A stretch of DNA of 36,244 nt from an uncultured Clostridia bacterium (GTDB taxonomy: Bacteria; Bacillota; Clostridia; TANB77; CAG-508). The notes under the pieces are model-generated. The model searched no databases and was not told the origin of the DNA. It saw only the letters and a program-made list of their open reading frames with translations. Shown here piece by piece: positions 17,852-25,438 of the stretch. The translations under genes were made by a program, and so were the position numbers. Where the stretch lies: positions 1 to 36,244 of the forward strand of contig CAJFUM010000074.1 in the NCBI GenBank assembly GCA_904420285.1. Reading direction: 5' to 3'. Position 1 is the first letter of the stretch, and each line of letters opens with the position of its first letter.

Positions 17852-17920
17852 ATGAAAGAACTGCTAAAATTATTAGAACTTTATATAATTTACCTAATTG
17901 TGAAGAATATGAAGGACTAA
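17852..17920 (+). CDS. Small hydrophobic ORF, 22 aa
   Basis: Encodes MKELLKLLELYIIYLIVKNM followed by KD. It is preceded by the strong Shine-Dalgarno AAGGAGGG (17833-17840), 11 nt before ATG, and sits between its own promoter (17777-17806) and a perfect terminator (17923-17953). The peptide is a short amphipathic or membrane helix, like some type I toxins or regulatory peptides, but no family is recognised. A competing frame, ATG 17797 to TAA 17955 (52 aa, ending in LTKRLGLTHLVF), overlaps it; that ORF lacks a good Shine-Dalgarno, and its end is formed by the terminator sequence. Only one, or neither, may be real. Confidence 0.35.
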   Translation: MKELLKLLELYIIYLIVKNMKD

Positions 17921-17922
17921 CA

Positions 17923-17953
17923 AAAAGACTAGGTCTGACACACCTAGTCTTTT
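17923..17953 (+). terminator. Rho-independent terminator of the small transcript
   Basis: A perfect 12-bp stem, AAAAGACTAGGT (17923-17934) against 17942-17953, with a 7-nt loop and a terminal T-run. Confidence 0.85.
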
Positions 17954-18053
17954 AATTTTACATTGAAGAACTGCTTTTGCAATTGCTGTAAATTATTATA
18001 ACTTATTTTGTATTATATGTCAAATTTTATAATTTTATTCTATCTGAATATGC

Positions 18054-18083
18054 TTGACAAAAATATATATAGAAATATATAAT
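18054..18083 (+). promoter_or_regulatory. Strong sigma-A-type promoter
   Basis: TTGACA (18054-18059), 18-bp spacer, TATAAT (18078-18083), both perfect to consensus. It drives the gene at 18118. Between the small terminator (17953) and here there is no gene. Confidence 0.75.
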
Positions 18084-18117
18084 AGTCATAAATAGTATAA
18101 TAGAAAGAGTGATGAAT

Positions 18118-18981
18118 ATGTCAAATGATGCAGAAATATATAGAAGAAAAATGAGTTTAGATGAGTTTGTTCCAGATTCTAGTTATAAAGGGAAAAATAA
18201 AAACCAACCAAAAGAAAGATATACTGCTCCAAAAGGTACTGCAGATAGAGCTAAAAGATCTAAAGCACGTCGTAGAAAAAAGATGAGAATTAGATTAGCT
18301 TCTTTAGTTTTAGCAGCAGGTGTGGGTATTGGAGGATTAACATATGTAGGTTCCTTAAACAAAGAGCCTGAACATACAATAACAGAATTGCAAGAAATGG
18401 GAATAGAAGCAAATAATTTAGGTTTAGGTTCTGATACTTTAGAAATGATGAAGAAATATGATGAATATTTTGATGGTTTCGATAAAGAAGAACATTTGAA
18501 TTTAACCGATAATGAAGTTATAGACATGATTTCAGAAATAGAAGATTTAAATTTTAATGTTATAAAAGATAAAATTGCTAGTCTTAGAAGTGCTAATAGG
18601 GATGATATAAAGTTAGATTATAGATTTGATGAAGGAACTGGAACATATAATACAGCTATAACAATTAATGAAGGAGAATATGGAAAAGAAGAAGTTTATA
18701 CAAATGGTAGTGGTTTACTTGACTTTAGTAAAGAAAACACAATACCAAAAGATGTTTCAGACTTAATAGTTCAAATAGGTAAGTATAGCGATCTATCGAG
18801 AGATTTAAAAGCAGATGATATTTCTAAAGTAAATGCTATAAAACGTTTAGAAGAATTATATGGTAATATTTCTGGTGTGGCAACTAAAGAATTTACAATG
18901 GATGAAAAAGGTAATATAGGATTAGAAGAATATGATACAAAGGATATTGCTAAAGATGTAAGAGCTGGAGAAGAAAGATAA
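18118..18981 (+). CDS. Unknown single-pass membrane protein
   Basis: 287 aa from this start; no family recognised. The N-terminal ~58 residues are hydrophilic and basic (SKARRRKKMRIR), followed by one transmembrane helix (SLVLAAGVGIGGLTYVG, near residues 64-80) and an acidic extracytoplasmic domain with no cysteines in view. The positive-inside rule gives an N-in, C-out topology. ATG 18118 is preferred to GTG 18109 and ATG 18112 because the GAAAGAGTGAT purine stretch lies just before it at normal spacing. The gene has its own consensus promoter and terminator, so it is transcribed apart from walR. Location next to walRK hints at an envelope role, without proof. Confidence 0.75.
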   Translation: MSNDAEIYRRKMSLDEFVPDSSYKGKNKNQPKERYTAPKGTADRAKRSKARRRKKMRIRLASLVLAAGVGIGGLTYVGSLNKEPEHTITELQEMGIEANNLGLGSDTLEMMKKYDEYFDGFDKEEHLNLTDNEVIDMISEIEDLNFNVIKDKIASLRSANRDDIKLDYRFDEGTGTYNTAITINEGEYGKEEVYTNGSGLLDFSKENTIPKDVSDLIVQIGKYSDLSRDLKADDISKVNAIKRLEELYGNISGVATKEFTMDEKGNIGLEEYDTKDIAKDVRAGEER

Positions 18982-18988
18982 ATTTAAC

Positions 18989-19027
18989 AAAAAAACATGA
19001 TATACTACTTGTATATTGTGTTTTTTT
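18989..19027 (+). terminator. Rho-independent terminator
   Basis: A 17-pair stem (18989-19005 against 19011-19027) with two G-U pairs, a 5-nt loop and a run of seven T at the 3' end. Confidence 0.82.
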
Positions 19028-19037
19028 ATGATATAAA
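19009..19037 (+). promoter_or_regulatory. walR promoter embedded in the upstream terminator
   Basis: TTGTAT (19009-19014), 17-bp spacer, TATAAA (19032-19037). The -35 overlaps the loop and right arm of the terminator hairpin. Confidence 0.5.
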
Positions 19038-19073
19038 TATAAACAAAAGAATAGTAAGAAAGGTGAATTTTTT

Positions 19074-19844
19074 GTGGAAGATAATAAAATTGAAGAAGCA
19101 AAAAAAACAATTCTAATAGTTGATGATGAAAAACCTATTGTAGATATTTTAGTATATAATTTACAAAAAGAGGGTTATGAAACAATTGAAGCAGTAGATG
19201 GACAAATGGGAATAGACCTAGCTTTTAGTAAAAAGCCAGACTTAATTCTATTGGACATAATGCTTCCAAAAGTTGATGGATTAACAGTATGTAAAAAAAT
19301 TAGGAATTCACTAAATATACCAATTATAATGATATCTGCAAAGGATGAAGAAATTGATAAAATTTTAGGTTTGGAGTTAGGAGCAGATGACTATATTACT
19401 AAACCATTTAGTGTAAGAGAGTTAGTTGCTAGAGTAAAAGCTAACTTAAGAAAAGCGGAAATAAATAATTCAAATAAAGTAGCAGAGGTAGAAGAGCGTA
19501 GGCCTGTATCTGAAGAAAAGGATAAGACTATAGAAATTGGAGAAATTTTTATAAACTTAGATAAGTTTGAAGTTAAAGTAAGAAATAAACCTATAGAACT
19601 AACTTTGAGAGAGTTTGAAGTGCTAAGATATCTTGCAAGCCAACCAGGACAAGTTGTTACAAGAGAAGCTTTACTAGAAAAAGTCTGGGGATATGAATAT
19701 TATGGAGATATTAGAACAGTTGATGTAACTATAAGGAGAATAAGAGAAAAAATAGAAGTGGATACATCTAGTCCTAAATTGTTAATTACAAAAAGAGGTG
19801 TAGGATATTATTTATCATCTAAAGAAAAGGGGAACAACAGTTAG
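19074..19844 (+). CDS. walR: WalR/PhoP-like response regulator
   Basis: A 256-aa OmpR-family regulator close to WalR (YycF), which controls cell-wall hydrolases and division in Firmicutes. The receiver has VDDE, phospho-acceptor Asp61 in LDIMLPK, MISAKDEE and ITKPF. The winged helix has LTLREFEVLRYLASQPGQVV, VWGYEYYGDIRTVDVTIRRI and RGVGYYL, all very WalR-like. A linker of about 30 charged residues (VEERRPVSEEKDKT) makes it slightly longer than usual. GTG is the start, with AGAAAGGTGA 9 nt upstream. The kinase gene follows directly. The classical partners yycH, yycI and yycJ are absent here, so PhoP-type function remains possible. Confidence 0.88.
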   Translation: MEDNKIEEAKKTILIVDDEKPIVDILVYNLQKEGYETIEAVDGQMGIDLAFSKKPDLILLDIMLPKVDGLTVCKKIRNSLNIPIIMISAKDEEIDKILGLELGADDYITKPFSVRELVARVKANLRKAEINNSNKVAEVEERRPVSEEKDKTIEIGEIFINLDKFEVKVRNKPIELTLREFEVLRYLASQPGQVVTREALLEKVWGYEYYGDIRTVDVTIRRIREKIEVDTSSPKLLITKRGVGYYLSSKEKGNNS

Positions 19845-19874
19845 TAATTTTAATTGCTAACTGTTTATATAAAT
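19825..19874 (+). promoter_or_regulatory. walK translation start region: Shine-Dalgarno, 9-bp hairpin, then ATG
   Basis: AAAAGGGGA (19825-19833) is 41 nt before ATG 19875. Between them is the perfect inverted repeat AACAGTTAG (19836-19844) / CTAACTGTT (19857-19865); its left arm contains the walR stop. Nine nt (19866-19874) then lead to ATG. Folding would bring the Shine-Dalgarno to about 11 nt. The TTG at 19854 lies in the loop. Confidence 0.55.
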
Positions 19875-21308
19875 ATGAAGAAAAATGTTAATTTAAAAAT
19901 AGTAGTAATTTTTTTTGTATTAGGTTTAATATTAATTTTAGGATTAGGTGCGAGTTATATTCTTATGCTAAATCAAATTGAGAGTATAGGAAATAATCAA
20001 TCAAATATAGAATTAATAAACAGTGTAAATAGCCAATTATACCATACAAGAGTTATAATAATTGTTTCTCTTATAATATACACTATAATTTCCATTTTAA
20101 TAGGATATTTTGTACTAAAAGCTGTAGTATCTCCAATGAAAAAGCTAATAAAAAGTGCTGAAAAAATTGCGTCTGGAGAAAATGTTAAAATAGAAGATAA
20201 AATTCAAAATGTTGGAGATTTAGGAGATTTAGAAAATGCATTTAGCATTGTTACAAATGAATTAAATCAAAAATTAATTGAAGTGAATAGACAAAAAAGA
20301 CAGATAGAAACTATTCTTTTACATATGACAGATGGTATAATTGCGTTTGATATGGATGGAAAGATTATACATATAAATCCAGCAGCTAAAACGTTTTTAG
20401 AACTTTCAGACAAAGAGAATACTTTTGATAAAGTATTTAAAAAATTAAATATAGATATAAATATAGAAAAAGTAGTATATTTAGAAAACTGGACTTCTTC
20501 AGAACAAAGAAAAAATGTAGGAGATAAATGTGTAAATATTCTTTTTGCACCTTTTCATGATGAAAAGGATAGGCCAGCAGGTGTAATAGCTGTAATACAA
20601 GATATAACAGAGCATGTTAAATTAGATAATATGAGAAAAGAATTTGTAGCAGATGTATCACATGAATTAAAAACACCTATTACATCTATTATGGGTTATT
20701 CAGATACTCTTTTAGAAGGAGATTATGATGATGAAACTAGAACTAAATTTTTAAATGTTATATCATCTGAAGCAAGACGAATGGCAAAACTAGTAACAGA
20801 TTTATTAACACTTTCTAGATATGATAATAAGAAAATAGTAAGTGAAATTACAAGTTTTGATTTGGGAGAGCTTGTAAAAAAGTGCCAAGAAAAATTAAGA
20901 TTTGAGATAGAAAAGAAAGGTCATCATGTTGAGTGCTTTGTTACAGCAAGTGTTCCACCTGTAGTAGCAGATAAATATGGAATAGAAAGAGTTGTGTTAA
21001 ATATATTATCAAATGCTATTAAATACACGCCAGATAATGGTACTATAAAAGTATATGTGGGATTTGTATATAATGATGCATATATTAAGGTTATAGATAA
21101 TGGAATAGGAATACCAGAATCGGATCTTAGCAGAATATTTGAAAGATTTTATAGAGTAGATAAAGCTAGAAGTAGAGAGTTAGGTGGTACCGGTTTAGGA
21201 CTTTCAATAGCAAAAGAGATTTTGGATAAAAATAAAGGAAGCATTGATATAAAAAGCAAAGTAGGAAAAGGAACTGAAGTAGTAATTAGAATACCAACAA
21301 AGAAATAA
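19875..21308 (+). CDS. walK: WalK-like sensor histidine kinase
   Basis: 477 aa from ATG 19875; a TTG at 19854 is in-frame but sits inside a hairpin with no adjacent Shine-Dalgarno. Two TM helices (about 5-27 and 58-80) enclose a loop of only ~30 residues, far shorter than the extracellular PAS domain of B. subtilis WalK. Then come HAMP (about 80-130), PAS (about 145-255, GIIAFDMDGKIIHINPAA), HisKA with DVSHELKTPITS (His263), and the HATPase with NILSNAIKYTPDNG, DNGIGIP and GGTGLGLSIAKEI. All catalytic boxes are intact. It should phosphorylate the adjacent WalR. The short sensor loop suggests sensing through the membrane or the cytoplasmic PAS. Confidence 0.88.
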   Translation: MKKNVNLKIVVIFFVLGLILILGLGASYILMLNQIESIGNNQSNIELINSVNSQLYHTRVIIIVSLIIYTIISILIGYFVLKAVVSPMKKLIKSAEKIASGENVKIEDKIQNVGDLGDLENAFSIVTNELNQKLIEVNRQKRQIETILLHMTDGIIAFDMDGKIIHINPAAKTFLELSDKENTFDKVFKKLNIDINIEKVVYLENWTSSEQRKNVGDKCVNILFAPFHDEKDRPAGVIAVIQDITEHVKLDNMRKEFVADVSHELKTPITSIMGYSDTLLEGDYDDETRTKFLNVISSEARRMAKLVTDLLTLSRYDNKKIVSEITSFDLGELVKKCQEKLRFEIEKKGHHVECFVTASVPPVVADKYGIERVVLNILSNAIKYTPDNGTIKVYVGFVYNDAYIKVIDNGIGIPESDLSRIFERFYRVDKARSRELGGTGLGLSIAKEILDKNKGSIDIKSKVGKGTEVVIRIPTKK

Positions 21309-21313
21309 AATGT

Positions 21314-21343
21314 AATAACCATCCACAATAGTGGGTGGTTATT
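21314..21343 (+). terminator. Rho-independent terminator of walRK
   Basis: A 13-pair stem, AATAACCATCCAC (21314-21326) against 21331-21343, with one G-U pair and an AATA loop. Confidence 0.82.
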
Positions 21344-21390
21344 TATACAAAAAATATATGTTATTTTAATTGTATGAGTGTTCGATTCTA

Positions 21391-21419
21391 TTGACAGATT
21401 TGATTTTTAATAATATACT
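21391..21419 (+). promoter_or_regulatory. Promoter of the 2-oxoacid oxidoreductase operon
   Basis: TTGACA (21391-21396), 17-bp spacer, TATACT (21414-21419). A start site would fall about 20 nt before the first gene's AAAGGAGG. Confidence 0.75.
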
Positions 21420-21448
21420 TTACATATTGAAAAGGAGGTTTTCTATTG

Positions 21449-22033
21449 ATGAATAGTAATTTAGTTGAAATTAGATGGCATGGTAGAGGTGGACAAGGTG
21501 CAAAAACTGCGTCATTACTACTAGCTGATGCAGCATTTAATACAGGGAAATATATACAAGGTTTTCCTGAGTACGGACCAGAAAGAATGGGAGCACCAAT
21601 TACTGCATATAACAGAATAAGTGATACTCCTATAAGAATTCATAGTAATATTTATGAACCAGATTATGTTGTAGTAGTAGACGATACTTTATTAGAAAGT
21701 GTAGATGTTACAGCAGGATTAAAAGAAGAAGGAGCAATAGTAATAAATACTACAAAGAAACGTGAACAATTAGAAAAATTATTAAAAGGATATAAAGGAA
21801 AAGTTTATACTATAGATGCAAGAAAAGTATCGATGGATACACTTGGAAAGTATTTCCCTAATACACCAATGCTTGCTGCAATTGTGAAAGTAAGTGGAAT
21901 AATGAACGAAGAAGATTTTGTAAAAGATATGGAAGGTTCATTTAAACACAAATTTGCAAAAAAACCTGAAGTAATCGAAGGAAATATGAATGCAATAAAA
22001 CTTGCTCTAAATGAAGTTAAGCAAGTAATGTAA
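21449..22033 (+). CDS. porG: 2-oxoacid:ferredoxin oxidoreductase, gamma subunit
   Basis: A 194-aa protein with the gamma-subunit signature WHGRGGQGAKTASLLLADAA at the N terminus, then GFPEYGPERMGAPITAYNR. In four-subunit enzymes this chain helps hold the coenzyme A side of the active centre. ATG 21449 is preferred to the TTG at 21446; AAAGGAGG ends 10 nt before it. First gene of a gamma-delta-alpha-beta operon, the order seen in archaeal and Thermotoga pyruvate oxidoreductases. The reaction is 2-oxoacid + CoA + oxidised ferredoxin to acyl-CoA + CO2 + reduced ferredoxin. Pyruvate is the likeliest substrate, but 2-ketoisovalerate cannot be excluded. Confidence 0.9.
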   Translation: MNSNLVEIRWHGRGGQGAKTASLLLADAAFNTGKYIQGFPEYGPERMGAPITAYNRISDTPIRIHSNIYEPDYVVVVDDTLLESVDVTAGLKEEGAIVINTTKKREQLEKLLKGYKGKVYTIDARKVSMDTLGKYFPNTPMLAAIVKVSGIMNEEDFVKDMEGSFKHKFAKKPEVIEGNMNAIKLALNEVKQVM

Positions 22034-22060
22034 GCTAGTTTTAAAAGGAGGAAATATATA

Positions 22061-22366
22061 ATGGCTAATATAGATAAAAATACACCAGCATGTAAATTAA
22101 CCATTGCTGGAAATATATATGAAGCTGGAAATGCTAGAGAATTTAAAACAGGTGATTGGAGAAGTGTTAAACCAGTATATATACCAGAAAAATGTATACA
22201 ATGTGGTTTATGTTTTCCAGTTTGCCCAGAAGATGCAATTCCAGTAGGAAAAGACCAAAAAAGAACAGATTTTAATTATGACTATTGTAAAGGATGTGGA
22301 GCATGTAGTAAAGTATGTCCATTTGGGGCAATAGTTATGAAAAATGAAGGTGAAGAGGAGGAATAA
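22061..22366 (+). CDS. porD: 2-oxoacid:ferredoxin oxidoreductase, delta subunit (2[4Fe-4S])
   Basis: A 101-aa ferredoxin-like subunit with two complete cluster motifs: CIQCGLCFPVCP (near 46-57) and CKGCGACSKVCP (near 79-90). It carries electrons from the thiamine site to external ferredoxin. The N-terminal ~40 residues (GDWRSVKPVYIPEKC) match the delta subunit, not free ferredoxin. AAAGGAGG precedes ATG, 27 nt after the gamma gene. Confidence 0.92.
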   Translation: MANIDKNTPACKLTIAGNIYEAGNAREFKTGDWRSVKPVYIPEKCIQCGLCFPVCPEDAIPVGKDQKRTDFNYDYCKGCGACSKVCPFGAIVMKNEGEEEE

Positions 22367-22369
22367 TAT

Positions 22370-23554
22370 ATGGGAATTAGAGAGCGTTTGAGTGGAAATG
22401 AAGCAGCAGCTACAGCAATGAAACAAATAAATCCAGATGTTGTGGCAGCATTTCCAATAACACCATCAACTGAAATTCCACAATATTTTTCTACATTTGT
22501 GGATAATGGAATGGTAGATACTGAATTTGTTGCAGTTGAAAGCGAGCATAGTGCAATGAGCGCTTGTATCGGAGCCGAAGCAGCAGGAGCAAGAGCAATG
22601 ACAGCAACTTCTGCAAATGGTTTATCACTTATGTGGGAAATGATTTATATTGCATCTGGAATGAGACTTCCTATTGTAATGTCTTTAGTAAATAGAGCAG
22701 TTTCTGGCCCATTAAATATTCATAATGATCATTCTGATGCAATGGGTGTAAGAGATAGTGGTTGGATAATGATGTTTTCTGAAACTAACCAAGAAGCATA
22801 TGATAATTTACTTATGGCACATAGAATAGCTGAAAATGAAAAAGTTTTATTACCATTAATGGTTTGCCAAGATGGATTTATTACATCTCATGCTATTGAA
22901 AATATAGAATTATTAGAAGATGAAAAGGTAAAAGAATTTGTTGGAGAATATCATCCAAAACATTATTTATTAAATAAAAAAGAACCAATAGCAATGGGAC
23001 CAATGGATTTGCAAGCATTTCTTTTTGAACATAAATATCAACAAGCTGAAGCAATGAGAGAAGCAAAGCAAGTTATATTAGATGTTGCAAAAGATTTTGA
23101 AAAATTAACTGGTAGAAAATATGGATTGATAGAAGAATATAAATTAGAAGATGCTGAAATAGCTATAGTTTGTATGAACTCTACAGCAGGTACAACAAAA
23201 GAAGTAGTAGATTCATTAAGAGAAAAAGGAATAAAAGCAGGACTTCTAAAGATTCGTGTGTTTAGACCTTTCCCAGCAGAGGAAATAGCTAAAGCATTAT
23301 CTAATGCAAAAGCTGTTGCAGTATTAGATAAAGCAGATTCACTAAATGGAGTAGGTGGAGCATTATTCCAAGATGTTGCAGCAGGAATGTATGTAAATAA
23401 AAACAATGTAAATTTAGTAAGCTATATTTATGGTATAGGTGGTAGAGATACTACTGAAAAAGAAATAGAATCTGTATTCAATGATTTAATAGAAGACAGT
23501 AAGAAAGATAAAATAGAAAATCCATATAGATATATGGGGTTAAGAAAGGAGTAA
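22370..23554 (+). CDS. porA: 2-oxoacid:ferredoxin oxidoreductase, alpha subunit
   Basis: A 394-aa subunit with GNEAAATAMKQINPDVVAAF and PITPSTEIPQYF at the N terminus, where the TPST segment contacts substrate, followed by VESEHSAMSACIGAEAAGAR and a C-terminal transketolase-C-like domain (KIRVFRPFP). It forms the active site together with the beta subunit. The gap after porD is 3 nt, with GAGGAGG before the start, showing tight coupling. No missing residues were noted. Confidence 0.92.
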   Translation: MGIRERLSGNEAAATAMKQINPDVVAAFPITPSTEIPQYFSTFVDNGMVDTEFVAVESEHSAMSACIGAEAAGARAMTATSANGLSLMWEMIYIASGMRLPIVMSLVNRAVSGPLNIHNDHSDAMGVRDSGWIMMFSETNQEAYDNLLMAHRIAENEKVLLPLMVCQDGFITSHAIENIELLEDEKVKEFVGEYHPKHYLLNKKEPIAMGPMDLQAFLFEHKYQQAEAMREAKQVILDVAKDFEKLTGRKYGLIEEYKLEDAEIAIVCMNSTAGTTKEVVDSLREKGIKAGLLKIRVFRPFPAEEIAKALSNAKAVAVLDKADSLNGVGGALFQDVAAGMYVNKNNVNLVSYIYGIGGRDTTEKEIESVFNDLIEDSKKDKIENPYRYMGLRKE

Positions 23555-23560
23555 TGTAAA

Positions 23561-24508
23561 ATGGCATATAATATGAAAGAAATAGTGGCAGAACGACCAT
23601 CTAGATTTACTTCAGGACATAGAATGTGTGCAGGGTGTGGAGCACCACCAGTTGCAAGAATGATATTAAGAGCATTAAAACCAGAAGATCATGCAGTAAT
23701 TGCAAATGCTACAGGCTGTATGGAAGTTTCTAGTTTCATATATCCATACACATCTTGGACTGATTCATATATTCATACTGCTTTTGAATGTGCAGCAGCT
23801 ACATGTGCTGGTGCTGAAGCAGCTTATAAATCAATGAAAAAGCAAGGAAAATTACCAAAAGATGAACATACAAAATTTATAGCTTTTGGTGGAGATGGTG
23901 GAACTTATGATATAGGATTACAAAGCTTATCTGGAGCAATGGAAAGAGGCCATGATATGACATATGTTTGCTACGATAATGGTGCATATATGAATACAGG
24001 TATACAACGTTCATCTGCAACACCTAAATTTGCAGATACAACAACAAGTCCAGCAGGAACAGTAATCCCTGGTAAAATGCAAGCAAGAAAAGATTTAACA
24101 GAAATAATGGAAGCACATCATTTACCATATGTAGCTCAAACAGCTGCATATATGAATTTTAAAGATTTATATGAAAAAGCAGAGAAAGCTATTTATACAG
24201 AAGGACCAACATTTTTAAATGTATTATCACCATGTCCAAGAGGATGGGGATATCCTACAGAAGATTTAATGGAGATTAATAAATTAGCTGTAGAAACTTG
24301 TTATTGGCCATTATATGAAGTAGAAAATGGAAAATATAAAATAACATATAAACCAGCAAAAAAACTTCCTATAGAAGAATTTTTAAAACCTCAAAAGCGT
24401 TTTAAACATTTATTTAAACCAGGAAATGAATGGATGATAGAGGAATTCCAAAAAGAAGTTGATAGAAGATGGGAAGACCTTCTAAAACTAGAACAAATAT
24501 CACAATAA
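23561..24508 (+). CDS. porB: 2-oxoacid:ferredoxin oxidoreductase, beta subunit (TPP-binding)
   Basis: A 315-aa subunit that binds thiamine diphosphate and a [4Fe-4S] cluster. MCAGCGAP near residue 22 and NATGCMEVSS supply cluster cysteines; GGDGGTYDIGLQSLSGAMER is the Mg-thiamine diphosphate motif; SPCPRGWGY gives a further Cys. The C-terminal YEVENGKYKITYKP and LKPQKRFKHL segments are typical of pyruvate-type beta chains. It lies 6 nt after porA. Together the four genes encode an anaerobic enzyme supplying acetyl-CoA and reduced ferredoxin. Confidence 0.92.
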   Translation: MAYNMKEIVAERPSRFTSGHRMCAGCGAPPVARMILRALKPEDHAVIANATGCMEVSSFIYPYTSWTDSYIHTAFECAAATCAGAEAAYKSMKKQGKLPKDEHTKFIAFGGDGGTYDIGLQSLSGAMERGHDMTYVCYDNGAYMNTGIQRSSATPKFADTTTSPAGTVIPGKMQARKDLTEIMEAHHLPYVAQTAAYMNFKDLYEKAEKAIYTEGPTFLNVLSPCPRGWGYPTEDLMEINKLAVETCYWPLYEVENGKYKITYKPAKKLPIEEFLKPQKRFKHLFKPGNEWMIEEFQKEVDRRWEDLLKLEQISQ

Positions 24509-24529
24509 ACTAAGAAAGATTATAATATA

Positions 24530-24585
24530 AAAAAATACCTAATAACCTAAGAGATAGAAATAACTTAGATTATTGGGTATTTTTT
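24530..24585. terminator. Bidirectional terminator between the convergent porB and lgt genes
   Basis: A 22-position stem (24530-24551 against 24564-24585) with one G-U pair and one mismatch. There are A-runs on the left and T-runs on the right, so it can serve both strands. Confidence 0.82.
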
Positions 24586-24592
24586 AAATTTT

Positions 24593-25363
24593 TCAATTAG
24601 TTTTCTTGTTTTCATGTACGAATACTGCAATTCCTAAAATGAAAATTATTATACTAATCCATTGTGAAGTTGATAAAATAAATACTCCTCTTAATAAATC
24701 TCCTCTAAAGAATTCTAGTGTAAATCTTACAATACTATATAAAATACAGTATAATCCTAAAGTTTTGTATGTACCAACATATTTTTTGTATGTTAAAGCT
24801 AATATTATGAATATGCAAAAATTACAAATTGACTCTATTATTTGCATTGGAAATAATGGAATATTATTTGGAGCTATTGGTGAATTATGAAATATTATGG
24901 AACCAAATCCACTATATTCCATTCCATAACAACAACCGGCACATAAACAACCTATTCTACCAATAGCATGTACTAAAGGAATAACAGGTATAAGAATTAG
25001 TAATAATTTTTTAAAGGATACTTTAAATTGTTTTGAATAAACTAAAATTCCTAAAACTCCTCCAATTAATCCACCGTAAAATACAAAGCCACCTTTAAAC
25101 ATTTCTGTAATAGTTGCCCATAAATCTATATTGTTATAGTTTTCTATTAAAAAAGGAATATTTGTTATAAAATAAAGTAATTTGGCACCAATACCAACAC
25201 CAATTACAGTATAAAGTATGCAGAATATCAAATCTTCACTACTTATATCATAAAATTTTCTAAAATATTTAACTGCAACTATAGCTCCAATGAATATTCC
25301 AATAAATATAATTAATCCATATGTTGCAATTTCAAATCCGAATATATTAAATGTAGGTAGCAT
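24593..25363 (-). CDS. lgt: Prolipoprotein diacylglyceryl transferase family protein
   Basis: A 256-aa membrane protein with about seven TM helices. The family core is present: GGFVFYGGLIGGVLG, then HAIGRIGCLCAGCCYGM. In E. coli Lgt the equivalent is GRIGNFINGE. The catalytic Arg is kept, but the following Asn is Cys here, and a Cys-rich CLCAGCCYG replaces the usual loop. The enzyme would transfer diacylglycerol to lipobox cysteines of prelipoproteins. Because of the changed residues, a paralogue with a related lipid-transfer role is possible. AATAGGAGG precedes the start. It sits just downstream of the DUF4190 terminator, so it depends on readthrough or a weak local promoter. The stop is the only TGA among assigned genes. 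Confidence 0.82.
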   Translation of the reverse strand: MLPTFNIFGFEIATYGLIIFIGIFIGAIVAVKYFRKFYDISSEDLIFCILYTVIGVGIGAKLLYFITNIPFLIENYNNIDLWATITEMFKGGFVFYGGLIGGVLGILVYSKQFKVSFKKLLLILIPVIPLVHAIGRIGCLCAGCCYGMEYSGFGSIIFHNSPIAPNNIPLFPMQIIESICNFCIFIILALTYKKYVGTYKTLGLYCILYSIVRFTLEFFRGDLLRGVFILSTSQWISIIIFILGIAVFVHENKKTN

Positions 25364-25376
25364 TTTTCCTCCTATT

Positions 25377-25408
25377 AAAAAATTAGGTAAACAATTAAAT
25401 TGCTTACC
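25377..25408 (-). terminator. Minus-strand terminator/attenuator before lgt
   Basis: A 10-pair stem (25386-25395 against 25399-25408; one G-U) with a TAA loop, followed on the minus strand by a T-run. It lies only a few bases before the lgt ribosome binding site, so it may attenuate lgt. Confidence 0.6.
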
Positions 25409-25438
25409 CTAGCTTACATATATAATTTTGTTTAAATA

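Noticed and set aside
21378..21392. GTTCGATTC resembling a tRNA T-loop
   Set aside because: No acceptor or anticodon stems fit around it, and it immediately precedes a clear promoter.
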